Below are positions 6,881 to 14,334 of a DNA stretch of 15,149 nucleotides, in pieces. Numbering within the stretch: position 1 is the stretch's first letter; every line of letters begins with the position of its first letter. A program made the position numbers and the translations under genes. The notes beneath the pieces were generated by a model. The model did no database searches. It worked only from the letters and a program-made list of their open reading frames with translations, and was not told where the DNA came from. Source of the DNA: Campylobacterota bacterium (GTDB lineage Bacteria; Campylobacterota; Campylobacteria; Campylobacterales; Sulfurovaceae); NCBI GenBank assembly GCA_030595845.1, contig JAUVCL010000033.1:1-15149 (forward strand), in the 5' to 3' direction.

Positions 6881-6946
6881 CTCGTTCCCATGCTCTGCGT
6901 GGGAATGCATAAAGTATGCATTCCCATCGAGGACGATGGGAACGAG
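6881..6946 (+). repeat. Compact REPIN between prs and lepA
   Basis: Two inverted REPs separated by only AAG. Left half (6881-6911): CTCGTTCC, a 9-bp stem with one G-U and a TCT loop, ending GGAATGCATA. Right half (6915-6946, minus strand): CTCGTTCC, a perfect 9-bp stem (TTCCCATCG/CGATGGGAA) with a TCCT loop, ending GGAATGCATA. The 5' head and the GCATA tail are the same as in the RAYT-linked REPs at 1537-1648, though the stem sequences differ. In RNA it would form two stacked hairpins or one long imperfect hairpin in the prs-lepA message and could attenuate or stabilise it. Confidence 0.88.
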
Positions 6947-6977
6947 AGTATACATAAGAGATATAACAAGGAAATAA

Positions 6978-8789
6978 ATGGCTAAGGCAGTACCACAAAA
7001 AAATATTCGTAACTTTTCGATTATCGCACATATCGATCATGGTAAATCTACGCTTGCAGACCGTATTATACAAGAGTGTGGAGCGGTTTCTGATAGACAA
7101 ATGTCTGCCCAGGTGATGGATACGATGGACATCGAAAAAGAACGTGGTATCACTATTAAAGCACAGTCTGTGAGACTGGATTATGCCAAAGGTGATGAAC
7201 ACTATATTCTTAACCTTATAGACACTCCGGGTCATGTTGATTTTTCTTATGAAGTGAGTCGTTCTCTAGCATCAAGTGACGGTGCATTGCTCATCGTAGA
7301 TGCGGCACAAGGAGTTGAGGCACAGACCATTGCCAATGTCTATATAGCCATTGAAAATGATCTGGAACTTTTACCGGTAGTCAATAAGATAGATCTTCCT
7401 GCAGCTGACCCTGACAGAGTACTCGCAGAACTTGAGGAAGCCATAGGTATAGATGCCACAGAACACAATCTTGTTTCAGCTAAAACAGGTGTGGGAGTAG
7501 CAGAACTTGTTGATAGTATTGTGGCACGTATCCCTGCACCTACGGGAGATGAAGAAGCACCGCTTAAAGCACTTATTTATGATTCATGGTTTGATAATTA
7601 TATGGGTGCACTGGCACTTGTGCGTGTATTTGACGGTAAGATATCTAAAGGTCAGATGGCAAAAGTGATGGGGACAAAAGATGACCATCAGGTACTGAGC
7701 CTAATGTATCCCAATCCTGTAGCACCTATTAAAACAGATGAGATACGTACTGGTGAGATCGGTATTGTGGTGATGGGACTTAAAACAGTGGATTCACTCA
7801 AAGTGGGTGATACCATTACGGATGTCAAGAACCCTACAGATGAGCCTGTGCATGGTTTTGAACCGGCTAAGCCATTTGTTTTTGCCGGGATCTACCCTAT
7901 AGAAACAGATAAGTTTGAAGATCTTAGGGATGCACTTAATAAACTTAAACTCAATGATTCATCACTGAGCTTTGAGCCTGAAAGTTCCATGGCATTGGGA
8001 TCTGGTTTTAGAACAGGGTTCCTTGGTATGTTACACATGGAAGTTGTGAAAGAGCGTCTTGAACGTGAATTTGACCTTGAACTTATTGCTACAGCTCCTA
8101 CGGTTGTTTATAAGATCAAACAGACCAATGGTGAAGAGTTTGAGATACAAAATCCCTCTGAACTTCCTGAACCACAAAAGATCGATACTATTTTTGAGCC
8201 TTATGTCAAAGCAACGATCCTAACTCCTCAGGAGTATCTAGGTAACCTTATAAAATTACTCAATGACCGTCGTGGAATTCAAATTAAGATGGACTACCTG
8301 AATGAAACACGTGTCCTTCTTGAGTATGATATTCCTATGAATGAGATCGTGTTGGACTTCTATGATAAGCTCAAATCTCTTACCAAAGGGTATGCAAGTT
8401 TTGACTATGAGCCTATAGGGTTTAGAGCAGGGAATCTTGTGAAGCTTGATATCCGTGTGGCAGGAGACGTTGTAGACTCACTTTCTATTATTGTGCCTGA
8501 AGACAAAGCACGTACAAGAGGGCTTGCTTTTGTGGCACAGCTTAAAGAATTGATCCCAAGACAACTTTTTGAAGTCGCAATTCAAGCGAGTATCGGAAAT
8601 AATGTTATTGCACGTACCAATGTAAAATCTATGGGTAAGAACGTAACTGCTAAATGTTACGGTGGAGATATCACCCGTAAAAGAAAGCTTTTAGATAAAC
8701 AAAAAGCAGGTAAAAAACGTATGAAGTCCATCGGTAGAGTGGAAGTACCTCAAGAAGCATTTATGGCTGTTTTAAAGCTGGATAGCTAA
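6978..8789 (+). CDS. lepA: Elongation factor 4 (LepA), ribosome back-translocase GTPase
   Basis: LepA/EF4 is a translational GTPase that binds the ribosome, can reverse translocation and is implicated in 30S assembly. The 603 residues match the family (about 595-605). G motifs: G1 'AHIDHGKST' (17-25), G2 'RGITIK' (56-61), G3 'DTPGH' (82-86), G4 'NKID' (136-139). Domain II and EF-G-like domains III and V follow, and the C-terminal domain unique to LepA is present, ending with a 'SIGRVEVPQEAF' segment that is typical of the family. The ATG at 6978 has an AAGGA ribosome binding site at 6968-6972. Its stop TAA overlaps the ATG of the next gene (TAATG), so the downstream protein is probably translationally coupled. 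Confidence 0.97.
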   Translation: MAKAVPQKNIRNFSIIAHIDHGKSTLADRIIQECGAVSDRQMSAQVMDTMDIEKERGITIKAQSVRLDYAKGDEHYILNLIDTPGHVDFSYEVSRSLASSDGALLIVDAAQGVEAQTIANVYIAIENDLELLPVVNKIDLPAADPDRVLAELEEAIGIDATEHNLVSAKTGVGVAELVDSIVARIPAPTGDEEAPLKALIYDSWFDNYMGALALVRVFDGKISKGQMAKVMGTKDDHQVLSLMYPNPVAPIKTDEIRTGEIGIVVMGLKTVDSLKVGDTITDVKNPTDEPVHGFEPAKPFVFAGIYPIETDKFEDLRDALNKLKLNDSSLSFEPESSMALGSGFRTGFLGMLHMEVVKERLEREFDLELIATAPTVVYKIKQTNGEEFEIQNPSELPEPQKIDTIFEPYVKATILTPQEYLGNLIKLLNDRRGIQIKMDYLNETRVLLEYDIPMNEIVLDFYDKLKSLTKGYASFDYEPIGFRAGNLVKLDIRVAGDVVDSLSIIVPEDKARTRGLAFVAQLKELIPRQLFEVAIQASIGNNVIARTNVKSMGKNVTAKCYGGDITRKRKLLDKQKAGKKRMKSIGRVEVPQEAFMAVLKLDS

Positions 8790-9160
8790 TGACGCTTATT
8801 CCCGTTGAAGAAGACAAAAAAACCATTGCACATCGTTTTAGAAAAGCACATTCTTTTGCTTTTTTATACAAAGATAAAACTTTGGATGAAGGGCAGATCA
8901 TTGTACAGGAAAATCCGCATAAGACATCAAAATCACCAGAGTTTTTTGAGTATTTTAAAACCTTGAATGTCGATACACTTTATGTTAAAGAGTTAGGCTA
9001 TAAAACACTTTTAACACTTTTGGAAATGGAAGTAGAAGTTTTTCTTCTTCAAGAGGCAGACACATGGAACAAGATCAAGCCCAATTCACTTCTCTTACTG
9101 GATAAAGAAAATGCAAAAGAACATTGTTCTTTAGGGCATCACAGAAAAGAAAGTAACTAG
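8789..9160 (+). CDS. NifX/NifB-like (dinitrogenase Fe-Mo cofactor) domain protein
   Basis: A 123-residue protein with the small RNase H-like fold of the NifX/NafY/NifB-C family. Support: 'KTIAHRFRKAHSFAFL' (11-26) parallels the usual 'vs-hFGrA--F-iy' strand-helix, and 'LNVDTLYVKELGYKTLLTLLEMEVEVFL' (59-86) parallels the 'gvd-viv--iG--a---L---gi-vy' second half (motif split by me). In nitrogen-fixing bacteria such proteins carry Fe-Mo cofactor precursors, but many members, in organisms with no nitrogenase, are simply metal or cluster-binding proteins of unknown role. The C-terminus has 'HCSLGHH' (112-118), which could bind a metal. It overlaps lepA by one base and its TAG overlaps the GTG of the next gene. 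No nif gene is seen nearby, so a nitrogenase role is not supported. Confidence 0.65.
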   Translation: MTLIPVEEDKKTIAHRFRKAHSFAFLYKDKTLDEGQIIVQENPHKTSKSPEFFEYFKTLNVDTLYVKELGYKTLLTLLEMEVEVFLLQEADTWNKIKPNSLLLLDKENAKEHCSLGHHRKESN

Positions 9161-9606
9161 TGGGCTGGGAAATACATTTACACCTTGTTGCAGCCATTGC
9201 ATGGATAGGTGGCGCTTTTTTTATGTTCTTACTTGGGGTGAGCCTAAGAAAAAAAGAAGAGCAGGAAGCTGTGTATCCGGTTATAGGACCTATTTACGGT
9301 TATTTTGAAACAGGTGCACTGATAGTTTTACTTTTTACCGGCTATACCATGATCAACAACAATGGATTAATTGATATACTTTTTTCAAATATAACCAATG
9401 AAGTGATAGATGCCTTACGTATCAAACTCTATTTTGTTGCTGTGATATTTGTACTTACCGTGATACATATGACCATAAGTATGATGACCTTACATAAAGT
9501 TAAAACACCTTTTCAACGCTTTCTCTCAAAAGGATCCTCCATGGGGATCTTTCTTTTAAATCTTGTTGTTTTGCATTATGCAATGGTATTAAGAGATATC
9601 CTCTAA
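9160..9606 (+). CDS. Four-helix CopD-like integral membrane protein
   Basis: A 148-residue protein with four predicted membrane helices at about 7-29, 45-65, 88-110 and 125-145. The N-terminal 'HLHLVAAIAWIGGAFF' (6-21) resembles the copper-resistance CopD / cytochrome-like family, in which conserved helix histidines bind metal or haem; His6, His8, His103 and His139 are candidates. Its function here is unknown; copper transport is not shown. It uses a GTG start overlapping the previous stop (TAGTG), so translation is probably coupled to the NifX-like gene. The run lepA/NifX-like/CopD-like looks like one transcript. After it, 9607-9815 is intergenic with an A/T-rich 7-bp hairpin (9637-9653). 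Confidence 0.65.
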   Translation: MGWEIHLHLVAAIAWIGGAFFMFLLGVSLRKKEEQEAVYPVIGPIYGYFETGALIVLLFTGYTMINNNGLIDILFSNITNEVIDALRIKLYFVAVIFVLTVIHMTISMMTLHKVKTPFQRFLSKGSSMGIFLLNLVVLHYAMVLRDIL

Positions 9607-9676
9607 GATTCTTTTCTGCACAGACTGCATTTCCTCTTTTCTATATTAGAAAAATACCTAATTATTTAGTAGACAC

Positions 9677-9682
9677 TATAAT
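9677..9682 (+). promoter_or_regulatory. Possible -10 box upstream of the DUF2092 gene
   Basis: TATAAT at 9677-9682 is the best-placed -10 candidate in the 209-base gap; it would give a leader of about 130 nt. A second TATAAT at 9795-9800 lies so close to the AAAAAGGAAAAG ribosome binding site that it would leave almost no leader. Neither has a clear -35. Confidence 0.25.
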
Positions 9683-9815
9683 ATACTTTTAGAGGCTGTT
9701 CAATTCTATCATTGGGAGATAATTAAGAGTACATCTGTATGTTTTTGTCAGAAGATACTATTTTTAAATTTTTATGTGATATCATTGTTGGGTATATAAT
9801 AAAAAGGAAAAGAAG

Positions 9816-10523
9816 ATGAACTTATATAAAAAAGCATTCAGTGTAATAAGTCTTGGGCTATTACTTTCAAGTACAAACCTCTTGGCTCAAGAGAAGTCTG
9901 TAAAAAGTATTGTAAGTAATGTCTATGCACAAATAGGTAGTATGAATAAATATGCATTTACTGCGGTCGTCATTGACAATGATACGTTTGAGGGTGAAAC
10001 TGTAAGCTACAAACAAAATGTATCTGTAAAAATAGAGAGACCTGGTAATTTACGAGTAGATACCAAAGGTGATGTTAAAAATAGAAGTACCTATATAAAT
10101 AATGGTCTTTTTACTATGATAGATCATGATTTTTCATATTACGGACAACTTAAAACACCCAAAACTATAGATGCTACACTTGATTTTATTTTTGATAAAT
10201 TTGGGATTAGAACACCTCTCTCTACATTGATGTACAGTGATATGGATAAAAGAATTAAATTTAGAACAAATAAGTATTTTGGTACTGTAGATGTAGCAGG
10301 TGTTGAGTGTGACTATGTGGCTTTTAAAAATAATACAAAAGAGATACATGTATGGATTACTACGGGTGAGCATGCATTGGTAAAAACATTTAGTATTATC
10401 AATGGTGATACAAGAATCAATACATCACTTACATGGAATACCAATCCAAAATTTACGGACAGTGATTTTATCTTTAAGGCACCAAAAGGTGCGGAAAAAA
10501 TATCAATAAATAGTGCAAACTAA
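9816..10523 (+). CDS. Secreted DUF2092 (LolA-like fold) periplasmic protein
   Basis: The 235-residue product starts with a signal peptide (MNLYKKA, hydrophobic 8-23, cleavage near LLA-QE at 24-25). The mature part matches DUF2092: 'KIERPGNLRVDTKG' (72-85), an 'NNGLFTMID' strand (95-103), 'KTIDATLDFIFDKFGIRTPLSTLMYSD' split over 116-142, and a C-terminal strand-rich region. The family is predicted to fold like LolA/LppX-type lipid-binding half barrels, so binding a hydrophobic ligand in the periplasm is plausible but unproved. A strong AAGGAAAAG ribosome binding site precedes the ATG. Only 13 bases separate its stop from the next gene's ATG, so the two secreted proteins are likely expressed together. 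Confidence 0.82.
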   Translation: MNLYKKAFSVISLGLLLSSTNLLAQEKSVKSIVSNVYAQIGSMNKYAFTAVVIDNDTFEGETVSYKQNVSVKIERPGNLRVDTKGDVKNRSTYINNGLFTMIDHDFSYYGQLKTPKTIDATLDFIFDKFGIRTPLSTLMYSDMDKRIKFRTNKYFGTVDVAGVECDYVAFKNNTKEIHVWITTGEHALVKTFSIINGDTRINTSLTWNTNPKFTDSDFIFKAPKGAEKISINSAN

Positions 10524-10536
10524 GAAGGGAATACAA

Positions 10537-11115
10537 ATGAAAAAAACAAATAGTTCTTTAATGAAATTTACAATTGTTGCAGCGATGATAGGCGTATTTT
10601 CCCCATCTGTTTCTGTCCATACTGATGTTCAGTCAAAACATACGAATGTCTATAGTGTTCTACCTGCACATTTAACTGTTTCACTGTTTCAAACTGCTAA
10701 AGCAAGAAGAGGTGGAGGTGGTGCACGTCGTGGAGGTGGTGCAAGATCGAGACCTTCAAGAAGTACACATAGAAGTGGCAATAGGACAAGAAATAAAAAC
10801 GTAAATAGAAATAGCAATAGAAATGTGAACAGAAACGTAAATAGAAACGTAAATAGAAACGTGAACGTGAATGTAAATCATAATCGTTATTATGGTGGAC
10901 ATGGACGTGGATACGGTTATTATGGAGGACGTCCAATTCTTGCATTTTCAACAGGTCTGGTCATTGGTTCAATTATCGCTTCAGCTTCTATGCCAACAAC
11001 ATGTGTAACCACCTATGTGAACGGAATAAGTTACAGAAGATGTGGAAGTTCATATTATCAACCTTTTTATGAGGGTGATACCATGGTATATAGAGTAGTT
11101 AACTCTCCTTATTGA
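10537..11115 (+). CDS. Secreted Gly/Arg-rich protein with VNRN repeats
   Basis: The start is placed at the ATG at 10537, which has an AAGGGA ribosome binding site and gives a good signal peptide; the frame opens earlier, at 10513 inside the preceding gene. The 192-residue protein has: a hydrophobic export segment (about 10-26); a Gly/Arg/Ser block (57-80); an Asn/Arg/Val repeat (about 88-114) built on N-R-N-V; a Tyr/Gly/Arg segment (117-132); a second hydrophobic segment (about 134-151, 'FSTGLVIGSIIASA'); and a C-terminal domain with Cys156 and Cys169 and 'YYQPFYEGDTMVYRVV' (173-188). The last part resembles the DUF6515-type 'YYQPvy-g-tvvYqVV' tail seen in other secreted proteins. The basic, low-complexity centre suggests binding to an anionic surface or polymer. 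It probably works with the DUF2092 protein before it. Function unknown. Confidence 0.75.
   Translation: MKKTNSSLMKFTIVAAMIGVFSPSVSVHTDVQSKHTNVYSVLPAHLTVSLFQTAKARRGGGGARRGGGARSRPSRSTHRSGNRTRNKNVNRNSNRNVNRNVNRNVNRNVNVNVNHNRYYGGHGRGYGYYGGRPILAFSTGLVIGSIIASASMPTTCVTTYVNGISYRRCGSSYYQPFYEGDTMVYRVVNSPY
10801..10860 (+). repeat. 12-bp coding tandem repeat (VNRN)
   Basis: Five 12-base units of the type GTAAATAGAAAC run from 10801 to 10860, two of them identical (10837-10848 and 10849-10860), with degenerate copies on either side. Each encodes Val-Asn-Arg-Asn or a variant. The repeat is in frame with unit length divisible by three, so copy-number change would alter protein length without a frameshift. 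Confidence 0.85.
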
Positions 11116-11131
11116 TAGTACTACTACTCAA

Positions 11132-11168
11132 CATGTAGGGATGATTGACTCATCCTACATGAATTTTT
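11132..11168 (+). terminator. Intrinsic terminator after the secreted protein pair
   Basis: Arms CATGTAGGGATGA (11132-11144) and TCATCCTACATG (11150-11161) pair over 12 bp with one bulged G and a 5-nt loop, and are followed by AATTTTT. It lies 16 bases after the stop of the VNRN protein gene. Confidence 0.75.
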
Positions 11169-11171
11169 AAT

Positions 11172-11276
11172 CTAAAAAGTCACTTTCCAACGTAGGTAAT
11201 AAGTGTTACCTTCAAGGATCCCAAACGTTAGAGAAGCATCTTTACTTAGGTCTCTTTTTCTTAAAGCATCCCATAT
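11172..11276 (-). pseudogene. C-terminal remnant of an outer-membrane beta-barrel protein
   Basis: On the minus strand, 34 codons end at a TAG (11172-11174) and finish with 'GNTYYLRWKVTF'. Alternating aromatic/hydrophobic residues ending in a terminal Phe is the C-terminal beta-signal of Gram-negative outer-membrane barrels. Upstream in frame a TGA stop (11277-11279) closes it, and there is no start codon or barrel sequence. It looks like the surviving tail of a deleted porin or receptor. The rest of the 11116-11347 gap holds the terminator and an A/T-rich run before the next gene. The call rests on a short motif and is tentative. Confidence 0.42.
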
Positions 11277-11347
11277 TCATCAAATATTTTACATATAGAA
11301 TTATATTTTAATCACATATTATAAAAAATAATTATAAAATAATAGTT

Positions 11348-13219
11348 ATGAATAAACAAAAATTTTATGGTTTTCTACGAAAACAAATTTTACTTATGAT
11401 TGGACTCTCCTTTATACCTGGGGTAGCATACATTGGACTAGGTTGGATGAATAATATTATAATACCCGCATTGATCTTGTATGCCTTAGTCATACTCGTA
11501 TCATTATGGGGGTGGAAGATCTATAGAGATTTTGAATTTGATGAGATGGGTAAAGAAGATCTGGCAAACTGGTATCGTAAACTTAGTTATTTTTTTTATA
11601 TAATCTTCGGATTATGGACCCTTGCATTTATTTTATATTCAGCAGAAGTAGCCAATAAATCTCATTATATTGCAATCTTTACGCAGATCGGCATAGCTGT
11701 AGTAGCCTCAACATTGCTGTTTTCCGATAGAAAACTTTTTCTTCCTGTTTTATTGATTTTAATTTTACCATTGACCGTCTATGCACTATCTATAGGGGAA
11801 TTATATGGGGATATTCTTTCTATCTTCTCTCTTATCTTTTTGGGTGTATTGATCTACGCCTCAGATAACAGTTATAACTTGATCCAAAAAAACTATTATC
11901 AGGCACAACATGATGCCTTGACAGGGTTATATAACAGTCGTCATTTTATTGATTATCTGGATTATGTGATCAAGAGAATTCATGCTTCCAAAAAACATGT
12001 CTATCTATTACTTATCGATCTTGATCATTTTAAAACGATCAATGACTCACTTGGTCATGAAATAGGCGATAAAGTACTTAAAGAAGTTGCAAAACGTATT
12101 AGAGACTATTGTAATGATACGCATACTATCGCTCGTCTTGGAGGAGATGAATTTGCAATCATAAGTGATAAATTTTATGAGGATGGAAATTGTCAGGAAA
12201 GTGCCTACGCTTTCTCTGAAGAGTTGCTGGGGATACTGAAGGAAACGTATGTGATCGATCGTCATCATCTATATATCAGTGCAAGTATCGGTGTGAATAC
12301 TATTGGAAGTTCATTCACACAAGCCAGACAGTTCATTAAAGAAGCAGATATTGCGATGTATCAGGCAAAATCCAAAGGCCGTGACGGGATTATCCTCTTT
12401 AATGATGAATTGGCAAAAGAGGTTGAATATCTTTTAAAAGTAGAACGTAAACTCTATTTTGCTTTGGAGCATAATGAAATTCAATTATCTTACCAACCAC
12501 AGCTTAACAGGGAGCAGAAGATCATTGGTTGTGAAGTGCTTGTTCGATGGAATAGCCCAGAGCTTGGTCACGTGTCACCTTTTGAATTTGTTACTATCTC
12601 GGAGAAGACAGGATTGATCATTGAATTGGGAAATTATATTATTGAAGAGGCGTTTAAAACACTTCAATCATGGGACCAAAAAGGTTTAGACTTGAAGCAG
12701 TTTTCGGTCAATATCTCTGTGAGACAATTTTTCCATGGTACTTTTTTAGATGAAGTGAAGCGATTATCTGACAAGTATCTTAATGAAGATACAAGAAAAA
12801 AAATAATTTTTGAAGTGACAGAAACAATTCTTATTGAAGATATATATAGAATTTCTTTAATCATAAATAAAATTAAACGTTTAGGTTTCTCCTTTTCTAT
12901 GGATGACTTTGGGACAGGCTATTCATCACTAAGTTCTCTACGTGAAATGCCTATAGAAGAGTTAAAAATAGATCGTTCTTTTGTGAGTTATCTAGGCGAG
13001 CGTAAATCTGATGAACTGATGATCACAACGATCCTTTCTATGGCAAAAATATATGATCTTATAACAGTAGCAGAAGGTATAGAAACGGAAGAACAATTTA
13101 ATTTTTTATTAGAAAAAGGCTGTGATATTTTTCAAGGATATTATTTTTCAAAACCATTATCAAAAGATGATTTTGAACTTTTTTATAAAGAAAGCTTCTC
13201 TAAACAACTCACTACATAG
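11348..13219 (+). CDS. Membrane-bound GGDEF-EAL cyclic-di-GMP protein
   Basis: The 623-residue protein has about six N-terminal membrane helices (roughly 13-33, 36-56, 80-98, 107-125, 130-148, 155-173), which probably form the sensor. A GGDEF domain follows (about 185-352): 'DALTGLYN' (189-196), 'DLDHFKTIND' (224-233) and an intact GGDEF at 265-269, so it should be able to make cyclic-di-GMP. The inhibitory RxxD site is absent (NDTH in its place). The EAL domain (about 364-612) has EVL for EAL (396-398), Asn455, Glu489/Glu492, 'DDFGTGYSSL' (519-528), Lys540, Glu576 and Gln596, that is the metal-binding and loop-6 residues of an active phosphodiesterase. Both activities may be present; which dominates cannot be read from the sequence. 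The ribosome binding site before the ATG at 11348 is poor. Confidence 0.93.
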   Translation: MNKQKFYGFLRKQILLMIGLSFIPGVAYIGLGWMNNIIIPALILYALVILVSLWGWKIYRDFEFDEMGKEDLANWYRKLSYFFYIIFGLWTLAFILYSAEVANKSHYIAIFTQIGIAVVASTLLFSDRKLFLPVLLILILPLTVYALSIGELYGDILSIFSLIFLGVLIYASDNSYNLIQKNYYQAQHDALTGLYNSRHFIDYLDYVIKRIHASKKHVYLLLIDLDHFKTINDSLGHEIGDKVLKEVAKRIRDYCNDTHTIARLGGDEFAIISDKFYEDGNCQESAYAFSEELLGILKETYVIDRHHLYISASIGVNTIGSSFTQARQFIKEADIAMYQAKSKGRDGIILFNDELAKEVEYLLKVERKLYFALEHNEIQLSYQPQLNREQKIIGCEVLVRWNSPELGHVSPFEFVTISEKTGLIIELGNYIIEEAFKTLQSWDQKGLDLKQFSVNISVRQFFHGTFLDEVKRLSDKYLNEDTRKKIIFEVTETILIEDIYRISLIINKIKRLGFSFSMDDFGTGYSSLSSLREMPIEELKIDRSFVSYLGERKSDELMITTILSMAKIYDLITVAEGIETEEQFNFLLEKGCDIFQGYYFSKPLSKDDFELFYKESFSKQLTT

Positions 13220-13240
13220 TTAAATATTTTATTGCTATTC

Positions 13241-13269
13241 TTGACTTATTATACCTTATGTGATATGAT
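13241..13269 (+). promoter_or_regulatory. Sigma-70 promoter for the radical SAM gene
   Basis: TTGACT (13241-13246), a 17-base spacer and TATGAT (13264-13269) make the best consensus-like promoter in the window. It lies after the GGDEF-EAL stop and gives a leader of roughly 45 bases to the ATG at 13321, with an AAGGAG ribosome binding site just before it. Confidence 0.7.
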
Positions 13270-13320
13270 TTAATAAAGTTGAGTCACATACTATAAAGTT
13301 GGCTCTAAAAAGGAGTCATA

Positions 13321-14328
13321 ATGACATATCATAAAACAATGAAATACTATAAAAAAGAAGAAAGCAAAGATAAGATCATCTGTCTGCTTTGTCGCCACTC
13401 CTGTAAACTAAAAGAGGGACAGGTTGGTATATGTGGGGTAAATAAAAATGTAGAAGGTGAATTGAAAACACTTGTCTATGGGCATCCTATCGCCATAAAT
13501 GTTGATCCTGTGGAAAAAAAGCCGCTTTACCATATGTTACCGGGAAGTAAAGTACTTTCCTTTGGAACCGTAGGATGTAATTTTAAATGTTCATTTTGTC
13601 AAAATTGGGATATCTCCCAAGAGAGCAAAGTCAATGAAGAAATCAAAGTAAGTCCAGAACAGATGGTAGAACTGGCACTTGAACAGGGTGCTGAGTCGAT
13701 TGCCTATACTTATAATGAACCGACGATATTTTACCCTTATGCAAAAGATATCGGTGTGATAGCCAAAGAGAAAGGGCTTAAAAATATATTTGTAAGTAAT
13801 GGCTATGAATCTCCAGAGATCATCGAAGACATGGTAAGTTGGGTTGATGCTGCCAACATTGACCTGAAAAGCTGGGATGATGCTTACTATAAAAAATCAC
13901 TCAAAGGCGGACTGGAAGAAGTTAAAGATACACTGCGAAGAATGGTTGCTGCAGGTATTTGGGTAGAAGTAACGACACTGCTCATAGAAGGTGAAAATGA
14001 CAGCAATAAGGACTTAACAGATATGGCAGAGTTCATAGCCAATGATCTTGGTAAGCATGTGCCGTGGCATTTGAGTGCTTTTTCACCCAACTATAAAATG
14101 CTTGATCATGACGCTACAGGAGTGGAGACACTCAATCGTGCCAGAGAGATAGGAAGAAAAGCCGGACTTGAGTATATCTATCTTGGCAATGTACTGGTCA
14201 ATGTAGATACGCATTGTCCCGAGTGTGATGAATTACTCGTTGACCGTACTGGATATAGAGCTACTGTAAACAATCTCAAAGAGGGGCATTGCCCTAAGTG
14301 TGACAAAGCTATAGAAGGTGTATGGTAA
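13321..14328 (+). CDS. AmmeMemoRadiSam-system radical SAM enzyme
   Basis: A 335-residue radical S-adenosylmethionine protein of the family related to pyruvate formate-lyase activating enzymes and named after its usual partners AMMECR1 and Memo. The 4Fe-4S motif is C-x3-C-x2-C at Cys86, Cys90, Cys93 ('GCNFKCSFCQNW'). A cysteine-rich N-terminus (Cys21, Cys24, Cys28, Cys38, 'CLLCRHSCKLKEGQVGICGV') and a C-terminal pair of CxxC motifs (Cys299/302 and Cys324/327) may bind zinc or another cluster. 'AYTYNEPTIF' (residues about 139-148) and 'SNGY' are family hallmarks. The reaction catalysed is not known. AMMECR1 and Memo genes are not in this window. Start ATG at 13321 with an AAGGAG site; the downstream pcm starts within about 6 bases of its stop, so the two are likely co-transcribed. 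Confidence 0.9.
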   Translation: MTYHKTMKYYKKEESKDKIICLLCRHSCKLKEGQVGICGVNKNVEGELKTLVYGHPIAINVDPVEKKPLYHMLPGSKVLSFGTVGCNFKCSFCQNWDISQESKVNEEIKVSPEQMVELALEQGAESIAYTYNEPTIFYPYAKDIGVIAKEKGLKNIFVSNGYESPEIIEDMVSWVDAANIDLKSWDDAYYKKSLKGGLEEVKDTLRRMVAAGIWVEVTTLLIEGENDSNKDLTDMAEFIANDLGKHVPWHLSAFSPNYKMLDHDATGVETLNRAREIGRKAGLEYIYLGNVLVNVDTHCPECDELLVDRTGYRATVNNLKEGHCPKCDKAIEGVW

Positions 14329-14334
14329 AACGTG

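Noticed and set aside
8789..9160. Nitrogen-fixation gene cluster suggested by the NifX-like domain
   Set aside because: No other nif gene lies in the window and the family occurs widely in non-fixing bacteria.
10801..10860. Regular short repeats resembling a CRISPR or minisatellite
   Set aside because: Units are 12 bases, contiguous, without spacers, and translate in frame to VNRN inside a secreted protein; it is a coding repeat.
10697..10951. Minus-strand 84-codon frame rich in His, Tyr and Phe
   Set aside because: It is the antisense of the VNRN/Gly-Arg repeat region; the odd composition is explained by the repeat.
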